From Temnopleurus reevesii (Eukaryota > Echinodermata > Echinoidea > Temnopleuroida > Temnopleuridae), in NCBI GenBank assembly GCA_036244855.1, contig BQKZ01000136.1, positions 133,883-197,882 of the forward strand: a stretch of 64,000 bases of DNA. The letters are read 5' to 3'. The number at the start of each line of letters is the position of its first letter. Within the stretch, counting starts at the first letter, position 1. Position numbers and translations under genes: made by a program. Below, in pieces: positions 9,830-20,770 of the stretch. Below the pieces are notes generated by a model that saw only the letters and a list, made by a program, of their open reading frames with translations, was not told the origin of the DNA and did no database searches.

Positions 9830-10140
9830 CCCCACTCTCTCCCTTCTTTTCCTTCTCTCTCTCTTTCTTTCTCTCTTTCACTCTCTCTCCCCTCCCGTTT
9901 TCCCTTTCTCCTTCCTACCATTTCCCTCCCCATCTAAAGCTTGCTCCCCTTTCATCTCTTTCTCTTTCTCTTTCTCTTTCTCTTTCTCTTTCTCTTTCTC
10001 TTTCTCTTTCTCTTTCTCTTTCTCTTTCTTTTTCTCTTTCTCTTTCTCTTTCTCTTTCTCTTTCTTTTTCTCTTTCTCTTTCTCTTTCTTTTTCTCTTCC
10101 TCTTTCTCTTTCTCTTTCTCTTTCTCTTTCTCTTTCTTTT

Positions 10141-10173
<33 letters not shown>

Positions 10174-10275
10174 TTCTCTCTTTCTCTCTCACTCTTTCCC
10201 CCTCTCTTCTTGCTACCTTCCCCTCTCTAGTCCACCTCTCTCCTACTTCTCCCCCTCCCTTTCTATTTCTCTTAG
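9830..10275. repeat. Long polypyrimidine tract with (TTTCTC)n core
   Basis: From about 9958 to 10190 the plus strand is almost purely TTTCTC hexamers with occasional TTTTTC variants. Flanks are CT-rich. All ORFs across it are low complexity and not genes. Confidence 0.95.
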
Positions 10276-10588
10276 TAATCCTGTTTAAAAGCTGTTGAAA
10301 GTTGTTTGGAAAACCAGTCTCTGCCAAGATTTAATATATTGACTACTGAATTCTGTTATTCCCAGACATGCTGTTCAGAGACAGCCCAGTTCCAGTGGGC
10401 AATGGGTTAAGAGATGATAAATGCTTCTCTCATTATCCCCATCTCTCTATATTCTACCCCTACTCTCCTATCCATCATTCTAAACCCAAAATGCACATTT
10501 CGTTCGGTTTACTTGCTCAGTCATCCAGTTTACTTGGACCTAAGAGTGCCTTGAAATCACAAGTAGATATGAAGTCATTTTGTAACTC
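10276..10588. other. Intron sequence, nothing recognised
   Basis: Unique DNA; one open frame of about 90 codons is Ser/Pro/His-rich without features and is not called. Confidence 0.4.
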
Positions 10589-10760
10589 CAGGGTTGTGTT
10601 TCACAAATTCGTTAATAGATCGTCACACAACTCTACAAACAACTGGTGAACCTTTTTCAGGTGCGATTCAGCGCCACAGGTTATCACTAGGTGCAGGAAA
10701 GGGTCATCAGTCATTCATAGATTCATGAATATCTCTATGAACAGCTCTATGAGACCATAA
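10589..10760. mobile_element. Foldback element, GTGTTTCA family
   Basis: It starts CAGGGTTGTGTTTCACAAAT and contains ACACAACTCTACAAACAACT and a central GGTGCGATTCAGCGCCA. The right arm (CATTCATAGATTCATGAAT... AACAGCTCTATGAGACC) is diverged. Confidence 0.6.
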
Positions 10761-11700
10761 ACATATCAACAGAAAGACTCATAACGTGATTGTTTTTCAC
10801 ATCTATGGTGATCCGTCGCCTTCCCAGTTCATGCATCTTGAAGAGAAGATTGAGCTTTTTTAACTGCATAAGTATTTTTGAATCCTTAACAAAGGTGACA
10901 AATATCTGATTATGATGCATATTTGATTATGATATACCTCTTCTAGGTTATCTATAAAAAAAGATTTTTCAGATCTACATAATAATGTTTGTTCAATTGT
11001 GTTTGTTATCTTGTATGTGACTCATGTGTATGTATAATCAATAAATATCATAACTTACACAAAAAATGAATAACAATTATAATAACATATGATTTCAATG
11101 GAGCCAAATCCACTTATTCACAAAATTGCTCAAGGCGCAACTGAAGCGAATTGAACAGTTCAGAGTGGTAATCAGGCTAATGTATGGGCTAGCAGGCCTG
11201 ATACCCAGGACAGTGTTTATCTTTATCCCTCTAGGGGCGGAAGATGATTTGACAAGCAGAAAACTTCCAAGCAGGAAATTGACTTCTAGTATTTGTCCAT
11301 AATCTGCTGCAGAGGGGTCTTCAACTGCTCTTTTCGCTATTTTTCCAATTATTTCACTCTTTATCTTTCTCATCTCCCTTGCATTTATTTCCTCTTAACC
11401 CTTTGAGTGCTAGCCAATGTTGCGGAATATTGGAAAATTTGGTTGCTTCCTCTTCATTTGAATAATTTTGTCATTTTATGGCTTTAAATCTTGTTTATGA
11501 AGGAAAGGACATAGCTTTCTTGTTCTGATACTACAAAGGTTGCTCATGAAATCGCAAAATAAGAGTCTGTTATTTGGATGGGTTAAGCCAACCTCATTTG
11601 CAGCTGCCTCAAAAAGGATGAATATCGTTTTCTATCTCTCTCCCTCTTTCCACGTCTTTTCTCTATCACTCCAAACACAGTACTAATATTTTCTACCCTC
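10761..11700. other. Intron sequence with a unique island at about 11095-11390
   Basis: Mostly AT-rich DNA. The 11095-11390 part is GC-richer and carries a 92-codon minus-strand ORF with no recognisable family and no clear splice sites; it could be a conserved noncoding segment or chance. A short TTAACCC/GGGTTAA pair at about 11397 and 11580 may mark a small foldback element, but the arms are too short to be sure. Confidence 0.3.
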
Positions 11701-12052
11701 TCCCTCCCCTTGTCTCTCTCTATCACACCCCCACACATACAAACTATATCTCTCTCAACACAAAAACATACATGTATACAAATCCATTCTCTCTCTCTCT
11801 CTCTTTATTTCCCCCTACTTCTTCTCTCCCCCACCCCTCCTCTCATGTACAAACCTCTTGTACATCTACCATGTATCATTTGCTCATTTAAATTTCCACA
11901 ATTTCTAGACCATAAATTCTCTAAACTTTCCACTCATTATAATATCCATAAACTTGCGTCCAATGATCTTCCCAACAACAACCCGCTTCTATGTGAATAT
12001 TCCTGAAATTCAGTAAATTCGCTAAAATTTATGCAGATTAAAATATTGGCTT

Positions 12053-12114
<62 letters not shown>

Positions 12115-12200
12115 CCTCGCCCTCTTTCCTCACGTAATATCCCTCTGTCTCAATTCTCAAACCATAACAACTTTTATTCTCTCATTCTCCCCTTCATGTA
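11700..12200. repeat. Pyrimidine-rich tract with (CT)n and (TTTC)n
   Basis: CT run at about 11788-11806; a longer CT run at 12056-12093 passes directly into TTTC tetramers to about 12113. No gene. Confidence 0.85.
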
Positions 12201-13279
12201 CACATCTTCAAGATGATTGAGAGGCAGTGTGTAAGCTCAGTAAGTCAGCTCCTTGAAAGATGGTAACCATGGCAACCAATATTTAAAAAGGCCATACAGG
12301 TAATTTATATTTGACCACTGGGGAATGCTTATATGCAGAAAGGCTCTTACAGCGGTTCTTATGTGCCCATTTCAGGCATAATGATTTTATTATGAAAATG
12401 CCATACAGAGAAGCAATATTCTCACAAACATAGAATTGGCCATTATAATTTCAAACTTGCATAAAACTTCTCTTCACTGTCTTCATAAAAAGTTACATGT
12501 ATATGCACTGGCACGAGTGATAGCTGAAGAATGTGGTCGAAGTCAAATTTCCAAGCCTTTTTCAAGTTTGTAACTATCATTATGCAAAAGAAAACTTCAA
12601 AAACTTAGAAAAATACAACTGAAGATCAGAAGACTTCAGTACTACCTTCCAAAAATTGTACAAACAATTGTACCTCTTACACATAATATTTTTAAATTGT
12701 TTCAAACAGGTGTTACAAAAAAAATAATATAAAAGTAGAAGAGGAATATAATGCTCGAATAAATGTCAGTAGGTGAAGAATAAAAGATGATCAAATATGT
12801 TAATCTGTTAAAAAAATAAAAATTTAGAGTTTTAGTGATGCCCTCTGGTGGGGTTGTACTTATAGTCCGCAACTTTAGACAACTCTCCCATTATTATGTA
12901 CACGAAATTGAAGATTTCCTCTTCTTTTTCTGAGAATTAGGGGAAATGCAATTTTCGTTTGAATATACCTTATTTTTATCAATTCTGCAAGAATTTTCCA
13001 AAGAATATGGTTAAATTACTATTCTAAATTCAATATCAATTCCTGTTTTTTTTTTTAATTTACACAAAAAAGTGAGCTATGGGTTGTGAACTAAATATGT
13101 CAAATATTCTGCAAAAACTGCCAATTCTAGAATCCCTATGAGGGAAACTTTGAAAATTCATCAAATTGAATGGATCATCATATTTGGCTTAAATTTTCAG
13201 TTTTGACATACTTTTTTTTCTTCATCTACTGAAAGAACACCAATTCCAAGAGTTGGTTTTCCTTTAAATTCTGGCTTAC
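12201..13279. other. AT-rich intron sequence next to the exon
   Basis: No repeat family or ORF recognised. TTTTTTTTAATTT near 13046 and AT-rich stretches only. Confidence 0.5.
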
Positions 13280-13327
13280 CTGGAATGAACTTGTTTGCTT
13301 CATCAGATATCCTTCTTTGATGCATGC
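13280..13327 (-). CDS. Diacylglycerol kinase eta/delta-like, PH-domain exon (upstream exon)
   Basis: A 48-base exon, phase 0 at both ends, encoding ACIKEGYLMKQTSSFQ. The minus strand shows a good acceptor (TATTTCCCCTACAG, AG at 13329-13328) and donor (CAG|GTAAGCCAG, GT at 13279-13278). This is the first beta strand of a pleckstrin-homology domain; I-K-E-G-x-L-x-K-Q-T-S-S-F-Q followed by R-W from the next exon is the start of the PH domain in diacylglycerol kinase eta and, with N-N for T-S, delta. Sixteen codons ending at Q is also the length that makes the two exons meet without a gap. The next upstream exon should carry the short basic Ser-rich segment that precedes this PH domain; I did not find it. 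The choice of eta over delta rests only on the KQTSSFQRW segment, and an invertebrate may have a single eta/delta gene. Confidence 0.92.
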
Positions 13328-13604
13328 CTGTAGGGGAAATACAAGAACCGATAAAACAATTTTAAGAAATCTTATAAATAATTCAAAAGTTCTAGATAAA
13401 CACAGGAAATCTAAATATTCTGGGAAAAATTCAGCAGAGAGAAATGCTCTCATCTTGGATCAGAGCTTTTCAAAAAGCTAAGCTCCTTTTAAAAACCAAA
13501 CTGAAAATTATGAAAATTTTGCTCATCAATATACATGATAATTAGAAATAGAAAATGGTAATCATGGAAAAAGCTTTGGCAGATTTTGGAAATAAATCAA
13601 AGCC

Positions 13605-13900
13605 TTTTCTTAATGTGATATTCCCGGGCTTTTCCAATTTCTCAAATTTATTATCACACTCCGTATTCAGACAAGAGTCAATTTAAGGCCTGCGCACACC
13701 AAACACGGCAAGGCATAACGGCATGGTTTTTACGTAGTATCTTGGTTGTTATTAGCCAGTGCGCTCCTCCGCGCAAAGGATGTTCCAGAATTGGCCAATC
13801 ACAGGGGAGAAATCGCGTAAAAACCATGCCGTGATGCCGTGCCGTGTTTGGTGTGCCCGGGCCTTTATACTGAAACTTGATAAAGAAAGCATGTATAAAA
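13605..13900. repeat. Duplicated segment, copy carrying an insertion
   Basis: TTAATGTGATATTCCCGGGC, CGTATTCAGACAAGAGTC and ACTTGATAAAGAAA are matched in order by 14030-14105. This copy contains the element at 13686-13864; the other does not. Confidence 0.75.
13686..13864. mobile_element. MITE-like foldback, GCGCACACCAAACACGG family
   Basis: The element is 179 bp. The left arm AGGCCTGCGCACACCAAACA and right arm TGTTTGGTGTGCCCGGGCCT pair; pairing continues through GGCATGGTTTTTACG/CGTAAAAACCATGCC. TTA lies on both sides (13683-13685 and 13865-13867), and the empty site in the neighbouring duplicate reads GTCGTTTTATACC. A TTA duplication suits PIF/Harbinger-type elements. Confidence 0.85.
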
Positions 13901-14012
13901 GCATTGTTTAAATGAGTGACAGGTCATGCGGTGGTCGTTGATTGAGCCAAGCAGAAATTCTATAGATGTAAAGTGGGTTGGTCATGGTTGCCAACTACAT
14001 TTGGTAATAAAT

Positions 14013-14110
14013 GAATAAAGCTTCTTTTAATGTGATATTCCTGGGCTCTTCCAATCCTGTATTCAGACGAGAGTCGTTTTATACCAAAACTTGATAAAGA
14101 AATGGCGTTT
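14013..14110. repeat. Duplicated segment, empty-site copy
   Basis: It matches 13605-13685 plus 13865-13900 across the insertion point, without the 179-bp element. Confidence 0.75.
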
Positions 14111-14470
14111 ACTGTTTAACTGACTGACTCCTCATACAGAGAGAGACAGAGAGAAGTTTCAGTAACTACAATCATGAAAAATAATCCCTATAACCCTAAC
14201 AGAACTTTTGTTGTGAGTCATTAAATTTACATGCGTGCTAAATGAAAGTTACGCCCGAAAGAGATAACTCAATACTATCTGCGTATTGCAGTCAACAAAA
14301 TTTTGTTCAGACCTGTCAATGTGTAGAGGGCAATGCTATGAGCCTGACAACATTTTGACAAAACTAAAAGAAATCTTTTAGTAAACTACGTAGCATCTGC
14401 ACTGAGCGAAACTTACAGTTTAAATCCCTAGGGGACTGTCATTTCTGAAACCTTAAGGTTTTAGCTCTAA
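14111..14470. other. Nothing recognised
   Basis: Unique sequence with a short GAGAGAGACAGAGAG run near 14140. Confidence 0.4.
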
Positions 14471-14646
14471 GGGGCTGTTGCTCAAAAGTTGCAATTGATC
14501 GCAAGTTGCAGTTGATCTGAGCGCACCAATCAAAATCATTGTTTCATGCGCGTCTTGATAAATGCGCATACCGTGCGCAAATTAAATTGCGCATTATAAT
14601 TTGCCAAGTTACAGTTGATTTGCAGTTGATTTTGAACAACACCCCC
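14471..14646. mobile_element. MITE-like element, GGGGTGTTG family
   Basis: Left GGGGCTGTTGCTCAAAAG, right TTTTGAACAACACCCCC, flanked by TAA and TTA. The interior has TTGCAATTGATCGCAAG and a central run of CpG-containing words (GCGCGTCTTG, GCGCATACCGTGCGC). Confidence 0.8.
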
Positions 14647-14734
14647 TTAATTTCGGAACTGCTTGGCATCTACACTGAGTGAAACTTCAAGTTTAAATCC
14701 CAAGGGGACTGTCATAGTTTTAGAAACCTTCAGA

Positions 14735-14777
14735 AAGGGGAGAGAGAAGGGAGAGAGAAGAGAGAGAGAGAGAAGAG

Positions 14778-14823
<46 letters not shown>

Positions 14824-14866
14824 AGGGAGAGAAGAGAGAGAGAGAGTGGGGGAGAATAGAAGATAA
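14735..14866. repeat. (GA)n purine tract
   Basis: AG dinucleotide run interrupted by GAAGAG variants. An ORF of Arg/Glu repeats across it is a composition artefact. Confidence 0.9.
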
Positions 14867-15654
14867 GTAAAACACCTTCAAGAAGTTAATGTGAAGAGGA
14901 GGGTAAAGTGGGCTGCAAATTCAATGTAATTGAAAATCATTGAAAGGTTGGATTATTCTACGCCAGTACACATCCAGTCTGTGGGCACAGACTCTTGCCC
15001 ATGTTTATTTCAATCTCCTTCTACCTTTCTTTCTCACAAATAGTAAGATGTTTTCCCTAATACACAATCATTCGCTGGGTGACATTTATCTTTACCCAAG
15101 ATGATTTGGGAGGTTTTCCCCTCCTCTTTCTTTTCTATATCCAATCCAGTAATCTGTCCCCTGTGAGCTCTATTTGTTTCTTTCTTGTGAAAACCACATG
15201 ACCAAACTGGTTAAGCTATTCTCTCAAAATGTATATTCCACAAAACCTGCAATTTTTGCGTTTCTGGCCAAACCAGTGCGTGTTCACTGAATAGAACAAA
15301 GAGACGAACTGTTAACAATTTTGTTTGCTATTCCCTTGCGATGATTGTGGTAGTTCATACCTGCATTGGGGCTCGCATCTCGGTTCTATATAACACCAAC
15401 TTTCACACCATCTTTGGGCCAAGAGAATACATTGATGGCCAAGAGGATGCTAGAACGATTCATCATTCATGTATATTTCAGGGATGTTTGAGTTTTAAAT
15501 ATTGATTGTTGGTATTCAAAACACCAATCTGTCTTGGTTTGGTGAGAGCTTGTTGCCCTTTTCATGATTGTCCTTTCTCAAGTTTTATATATAACTCTCC
15601 CTTACTCTCTCTCTCACACACAAATTGTCTCTCACTCATACAAACATACATACA
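14867..15654. other. Unique sequence, nothing firm
   Basis: Includes a less AT-rich part at about 15230-15440. Near 15384 there is TCTATATAAC, but nothing else marks a promoter. Confidence 0.35.
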
Positions 15655-16315
15655 TGATGATGAGAAGGAAGGGTAGAAGGAAGATGATGATGATAATGAT
15701 GATTTGGAAGAATGTTTTGAGTGGAAGGAGGGAGGAGGAGTGAAGAAGGAAGAAGAGGGGAGAAGGAAGAGGAATTATGATGATGAGAAGAAAAGAAGGA
15801 ATATGATGATACTAATGATTGTGATGAGGGGTTTCAGGTGGGGGAGGGGGTGTGGTGGAGGAGGGGGAGATGGAGGAGGAAGGGAAGAGGAGGAGGGGTA
15901 GAAGAAGGAGGGAGGAGGGGTAGAAGAAGGAGGAAGAATGATGATAATTAGAAGAGAAGGAGGATGATGATAATGATGATGACGAGGATGAGTAGGAAAG
16001 AGAGGAGGAAGAGGAGGAGGAAGAGGAGGAGAAAGAAGAGGAGGAAGAAGAAGAGGAGGAAGAGAAGAAGGGAGGGAGGAGGAAGAAGAAGAAAAAGGAG
16101 AAGAAGAAAAAGAAGATGATGACGATGATGATGATGATGATGATGATAATGAAGAGAAAGAGGAGAAACAAGAAGAATAATGATGATGAGAAGGAGGAGG
16201 AGAATACTAGAGGAGGAATAAGAAGAGTATAACGATGATAATAATGATGATGATGGTGTCAATGGTGGTGATGGTGGTGGTGGTGGTAATGGCAATGTTA
16301 GTAATGATAGTGGTC
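15655..16315. repeat. Purine-rich GAA/GAG/GAT minisatellite tract
   Basis: Plus strand dominated by GGAGGA, GAAGAA and GATGAT words, ending in GGTGGTGGT (16265-16285). ORFs on both strands are poly-Ser, poly-Leu or acidic and are not genes. Confidence 0.9.
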
Positions 16316-16334
16316 TATTGATTCAATGCAATGC

Positions 16335-16425
16335 ATATTATTTACCCCTCCCTCTCTTCATCCCCTTAGCTTCTCTGATACCACAAACTCCCATCCTCTT
16401 CCAACCATTCTCCAATTCACTCCCC

Positions 16426-16474
<49 letters not shown>

Positions 16475-16500
16475 TCCCATCCAGTCCTGTCCTACGCCCC
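16335..16500. repeat. Pyrimidine tract with (CT)n
   Basis: CT-rich with a dinucleotide run at about 16430-16475. Confidence 0.9.
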
Positions 16501-16904
16501 CACTCCATCCCCTGTATATTTGTTTGAATCTTTGACATTTGAACATTTCCCGCTTAAATGTCAGCCATTATGTGGGTCAGGGAAAAGGCTGATCTGCCGG
16601 GGAAATGTTGGGAAGGCGCACCTGCAATTGAGAGGATATTACACTAACCATAATGCTTTATATTGAAAATCAGAACTTTTTATATTCCAATCAGACATCG
16701 GGAAAATGCAGAATTATATTCTATTGATTGAATTTTCGGGTTCAATTCAGTTTGTTGGCTTTCTCTTTCACTACTGTAAGATTGCATATATTCAGTGATC
16801 GTCTGAAAATAAAGGTGCACTTAACATGAACATTACATAAATATCATCAGGGTCTATACACAGTATGAATTATTCTTCAGTAGGGGTAAGTGTAATGAAC
16901 ATGA
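16501..16904. other. Nothing recognised
   Basis: AT-rich unique DNA between the pyrimidine tract and the tandem array. Confidence 0.4.
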
Positions 16905-17360
16905 ATATTTGATACCTGGACGAGATTTGAAGCTAGACTACACATGGACATCACTAGGGTTGGTAAACCATGAAGATTACTTTGAGCTTAACAAGGTCTG
17001 AATATCCAGACTACACATACAGTGTAATCATCAATCACCAACCAATCGGGGTGTCCGAACCATGAATATTAGATGGACAGGGTCTGAGCCTACAAACTAC
17101 ACATAATCATCAATCACCCACCTATTGGGGTGTCCGAACCATGAATATTGCATGGAGAGGGTCTGAACATACAGACTACACATAACCATCAATCATCCAT
17201 CGGGGTGTCCGATCCATGAATACTACATGGACAATGTCTAAACATAGAGACTACAGTGTCAGAACCATGAATATTGCACGAAGAGGGTCTGAGCACACAG
17301 ACTAAACATAGTCATCAATCACCATCCAATCGGGGTGTCCGAACCATGAATATTACATGA
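16905..17360. repeat. Tandem array, period about 79 bp
   Basis: The word GGGGTGTCCGAACCATGAAT starts at 17048, 17127, 17202 (one change) and 17331, with a truncated unit near 17252 and more diverged units on the left from about 16905. Units also share GACTACACATAATCATCAAT. Confidence 0.85.
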
Positions 17361-17509
17361 GCCCTCTGCTGGGCCACAGGTGTCAAGTTCCATACACCGG
17401 TGTCGAGATTACGCAAAATGTGCCTTCGCATCTCCGAGCAAAGCGAAAACCGCCAGAATTACATTGACAAGTTCATATTGTACAAGAGACCAGAATTGTC
17501 CTGTTCCTG

Positions 17510-17672
17510 TACTGTATGAGCCAATATTTTCGCGATTTCAGAGCAGTTTGACACACTGGTAGGTTATTATTTTCAAATGAATATGCATCATATAGAGCAG
17601 AAATTTTTGCAAGGCCCAATCCGCTAAATTAGCGAAAATAAAACCACTGCAAAAATTTCAGCGTATACAGTA
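17510..17672. mobile_element. Small inverted-repeat element, TACTGTAT ends
   Basis: The ends read TACTGTATGAG and GCGTATACAGTA. The right half contains TTAGCGAAAATAAAACCACT; similar words (TTAGCAAAAATAAAACTCCA, TTTCAGCTTTTACAGTA) recur at 28147-28203, suggesting a dispersed family. Confidence 0.5.
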
Positions 17673-17809
17673 TTGTACAAGTCCATAAAGTATTGAGGTG
17701 TGATGTCATAAAAAGTTGTAGTCATTGGAAGTGGTTCTAAACTTCTTCAGGTTTACAGAGTTTCAGTGCAGTAACTCACTTTACAGACCCTCGACTCTCC
17801 ACTGTTTTA

Positions 17810-17990
17810 GGGGGGGGGGGTGTTGTTCAAAATATACAGCAAATCAACTGCAACTTTGCAAATCGTAACGCACATTTTCATTGCGCACGGTATGCGCATT
17901 TAACAAGACGCGCATGAAACAATGATTTTATTTGGCACTTTCCGATCAACTGCAACTTACGATCAATTGTAACTTTTGAACAACACCCCC
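17810..17990. mobile_element. MITE-like element, GGGGTGTTG family
   Basis: Left end is a G run followed by TGTTGTTCAAAA, right end TTTTGAACAACACCCCC. TTA on both sides (17807-17809, 17991-17993). Confidence 0.8.
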
Positions 17991-18185
17991 TTAGACTCGA
18001 AGCTTCCGGAACACTCGAGCAAGAAAATTGCCGCTTTATAATGAAATAAATTACACCAATTAAATCCAATCCCCAGCAGATTTCTAAATCAAGCAAAACA
18101 GTCTCTACTATTCTGCTTTTTACAATTAAAGACTACGAGAATAAATTGAACTTGACATTAGAAATTGATTTTCAGCAGCCTTTAA

Positions 18186-18789
18186 AGGGAAACCAACCCC
18201 TGGAATTATCTTGCTCTCTTTGAATAAAGAAAAATCAGATGAACAAACTGTGAAAATTTGAGCAAAATCGGACGACCCGTTCAAAAGTTATGAATTGTCA
18301 AAGTCACAGAGATATGACGATCCCTACCGCTCACAGGGATCCGTGCGATCGGCAAATTCGACGGAATCTGTGATGTCATGTCGGACAATTCTTCATTCAC
18401 TGTGTTTACAAAATTTTACATTTTCTCCCTTTTTTCGGAAAAGTAAACAAAAAGCCAATTTTCGGTCAGGGTATAGCATTTCTGTATTGATTCTGCATGA
18501 AATTTAAGAAGAATGATGTTGCAACCTCACTCTAAATTTTACATTGATCCATTTCTAAAATTTCTATGTACAAAGTGAATGAGGAATTGTCCGACATGGC
18601 GTCACAGATTCAGTCGGTGTTGCCGATTGCATGGCTCCCTATGAGCGGCAGTGATCATCAAACCTCTGTGACTTTGAAAATTCACAACTTTTTAACAGGT
18701 TGTCTGATTTTGCTCAAATTTTCGAAGTTTGTTTATCTGATTTTTCTTCATTCAATGAGAGCATGACAAGTCTAGGGGTTAGTTCCCCT
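18186..18789. mobile_element. TTAA-flanked long foldback, AGGGAAACCAACCCC family (copy 1)
   Basis: The element is 604 bp with arms of roughly 280 bp. Left AGGGAAACCAACCCCTGG, right GGGGTTAGTTCCCCT, with TTAA at 18182-18185 and 18790-18793. Inner paired landmarks: TGTGAAAATTTGAGCAAAAT with TTTTGCTCAAATTTTCG, and GATGTCATGTCGGACAATTC with GAATTGTCCGACATGGCGTC. No protein. Copies at 59603-60033 and, diverged, 47878-48425. Confidence 0.88.
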
Positions 18790-18879
18790 TTAAAAAGCTT
18801 CATCACACTTGAGAGTATTGTTGACCCTAGTGATCTGATTTCAAGTGTCATCAAGTGCCGTCAAAGCCCACAGTTATAG

Positions 18880-19350
18880 GAAAGATTTCTCTTTCTTTCT
18901 CTCCTATTCCCCTTGTTTTATCTTCCGTTTTCTTTCTCTTCTATCCCTCTTTCTCACCTTTCCCTCCCTCTCTCCTTTCTTTTTCTCATCTATTCATTTT
19001 TTTTTGTATCTCAGGTGCCTCATTGTTATCTTTTGAAGTTCTATCCAGATCCCTTAATTTTTTTTATCAATTCATCTCTCTTCATCTTGCCATCACTCTC
19101 TTTCTCTTCTATCTCCCTTTCTTATAACTCTTCCTCTCTTCCTCATGTTTCTATGTTTCTTGTTTCTCTTCTATCTCTCTCTCTTTCTCATAAATTTTCC
19201 TCCCACTGTCATCTCTCCACCTCTCTCTTTCTCTTTTTCCAACTCTCTCATCTTACCACCCTCCTTCTTTCTATTCCTCATCTCATATTCTTTTGTATCT
19301 CACTCACTTTGCTTCATTTTCTCTTTCAATATTTACAAAAATTCACATCT
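18880..19350. repeat. Pyrimidine-rich tract
   Basis: CTC/TTC-rich DNA with diverged internal repetition (TCTTCTATCTC, TTTCTCATAA). ORFs are low complexity. Confidence 0.8.
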
Positions 19351-19624
19351 TTTTAATATCATGGGATGTTTAGGGGATTTTTTGTATGCTTCCAATGAGC
19401 AAATTATTATTTTTGGCCTCCGCTTTAAATATCATTGGATGTACACTTTTCTGCATAAATGGAACAAACCATAGTGTAATGATCAAGACATACACAAAAT
19501 AAAGTGGAAAAAATTTTTTTAATCTAAAAGCTGGCAAAAATTGAATGCAAATCCATGAATATCCATCATGAAAAGTGTGCTTGCCAGCTAGCTCAGATGA
19601 GTCATTTTCAGTGAAAACTGCTAA

Positions 19625-19754
19625 AGCCCCGGTCACATAGGACCCCGGAAGCAACACGATTCACCCCGACTCGTTGTTCTGAGGCAGTCAACTATGAATT
19701 AACAAAGAGTCGGGGTGAATCGTGTTGCTTCCGGGGTCCTATGTGACCAGGGCT
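19625..19754. mobile_element. Near-perfect hairpin MITE, CACATAGGACCCCGG family (copy 1)
   Basis: The element is 130 bp. Arms of about 48-50 bases with about one mismatch: AGCCCCGGTCACATAGGACC... pairing with ...GGTCCTATGTGACCAGGGCT. The loop contains TCTGAGGCAGTCAACTATG. Flanked by TAA and TTA. Other copies at 34815-34945 and 35372-35501. Confidence 0.88.
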
Positions 19755-20212
19755 TTAGCACCCCGAGCAGTTCTTAATTTGCATTTAAAGTCGGTGGCAG
19801 GTAAATAAGCTAATTTGGAGTGATCCCCAAAAGGTATGAAAATGCATTTTTCCATCAATCATTTGCATTGTTTGCATATCACTGTATTTTTTGTAGTCTT
19901 TTCTTCTTCTCCTTCTCCTTCTTCTTCTTCTTCTTCTTCAAATTCTTCCTGTTTTATTGGAATCCTATGGCAGACCATCCTATGGAAGACCTGTAGTGTC
20001 GTGCCTGGCACTGCTGAATGGGATATCCAGCAGCAGCATTTCTTTTTATCATGTATACATTTTGTATACATTTTGCTTTTAATTCAATCAGAAGTAAATA
20101 CCATACCATACTTACAATGACTGAGATTGAGTTCATGGCTTTTTTTACTTTATTTCACATTGATTTTATCACATATATTAAGAAAAATGCTTCAACCCTT
20201 TCCCTTTAAAAC
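19755..20212. other. Mostly unique; short CTT repeat
   Basis: A CTT-rich run at about 19898-19940; otherwise nothing recognised. Confidence 0.4.
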
Positions 20213-20770
20213 ATAGTGAATACAGTATCATGGGGTTTGCAATCTTTTTAACACCATTGTATGTCCTGGTGAGTTTGCTGACATTTTAGATTGACCTTTT
20301 CATGAAACACTACTCTGAGCAGATTCTTCTTCACACTTCAAACAAAGAGCAAAGCATATTTCCATCAAGTAAAATAGGAGATGGGCCATCATCCCAACGG
20401 GCCATGTCACAAAGCATGGGAAGGTAACACTTGTGACCAAAAATTAATTTGGTGAATAAGTTTTCTTGTATTTAGAATGTGAAAATAGAAGCTAGATATA
20501 TGATGAAGAGGTGGAGCTCATAAATTGTTTACGATATACTCAATCAAATCTGTTACATTTTGGAAGTAAAGCATGTAAATAAATCTAACCGTGATATTCT
20601 TTCTCCTACACTAAAATGTGAATGAAACAGCTGAAATAAATATTTGCTCATAAGAGAAAGCAGAGCAACAACCATGAGAATATTATTTGGAGGATCCATT
20701 TGGTGATTGCCCCTTTAAAATATTTCCTAATAAAATTCTAATGGGTTTGGGATCTCTGATATGTTTCTGT
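20213..20770. repeat. Duplicated segment, short copy
   Basis: GGGGTTTGCAATCTTTTTAA at 20232 onward is matched at 20851 onward, through CATGGGAAGGTAACAC. At that point this copy goes straight into TTGTGACCAAAAATTAATTT, whereas the other has 1.8 kb of extra DNA before the same words. The right part aligns to 22852-23200. Confidence 0.85.

Larger units (their letters stand above)
2867..13279 (-). other. Diacylglycerol kinase intron, about 10.4 kb
   Basis: The interval is bounded on the minus strand by the donor GTAAGCCAG (13279 downward) and the acceptor TTTTGCAG (ending at 2867). It is filled with a duplicated locus, foldback elements and pyrimidine-rich tracts, listed separately. No other exon was recognised within it. 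Confidence 0.85.

Noticed and set aside
9727..10327. Several overlapping ORFs of 115-167 codons on both strands
   Set aside because: They are translations of TTTCTC hexamers (Ser/Phe/Leu or Lys/Glu repeats); the same tract is open in several frames at once.
11095..11373. 92-codon minus-strand ORF between the two kinase exons
   Set aside because: The two flanking exons join without a gap in the PH domain, so an exon here is not needed; no recognisable family.
15704..16295. ORFs in the purine-rich tract
   Set aside because: Poly-Ser/Leu/Glu frames from GAA/GAG/GAT repeats.
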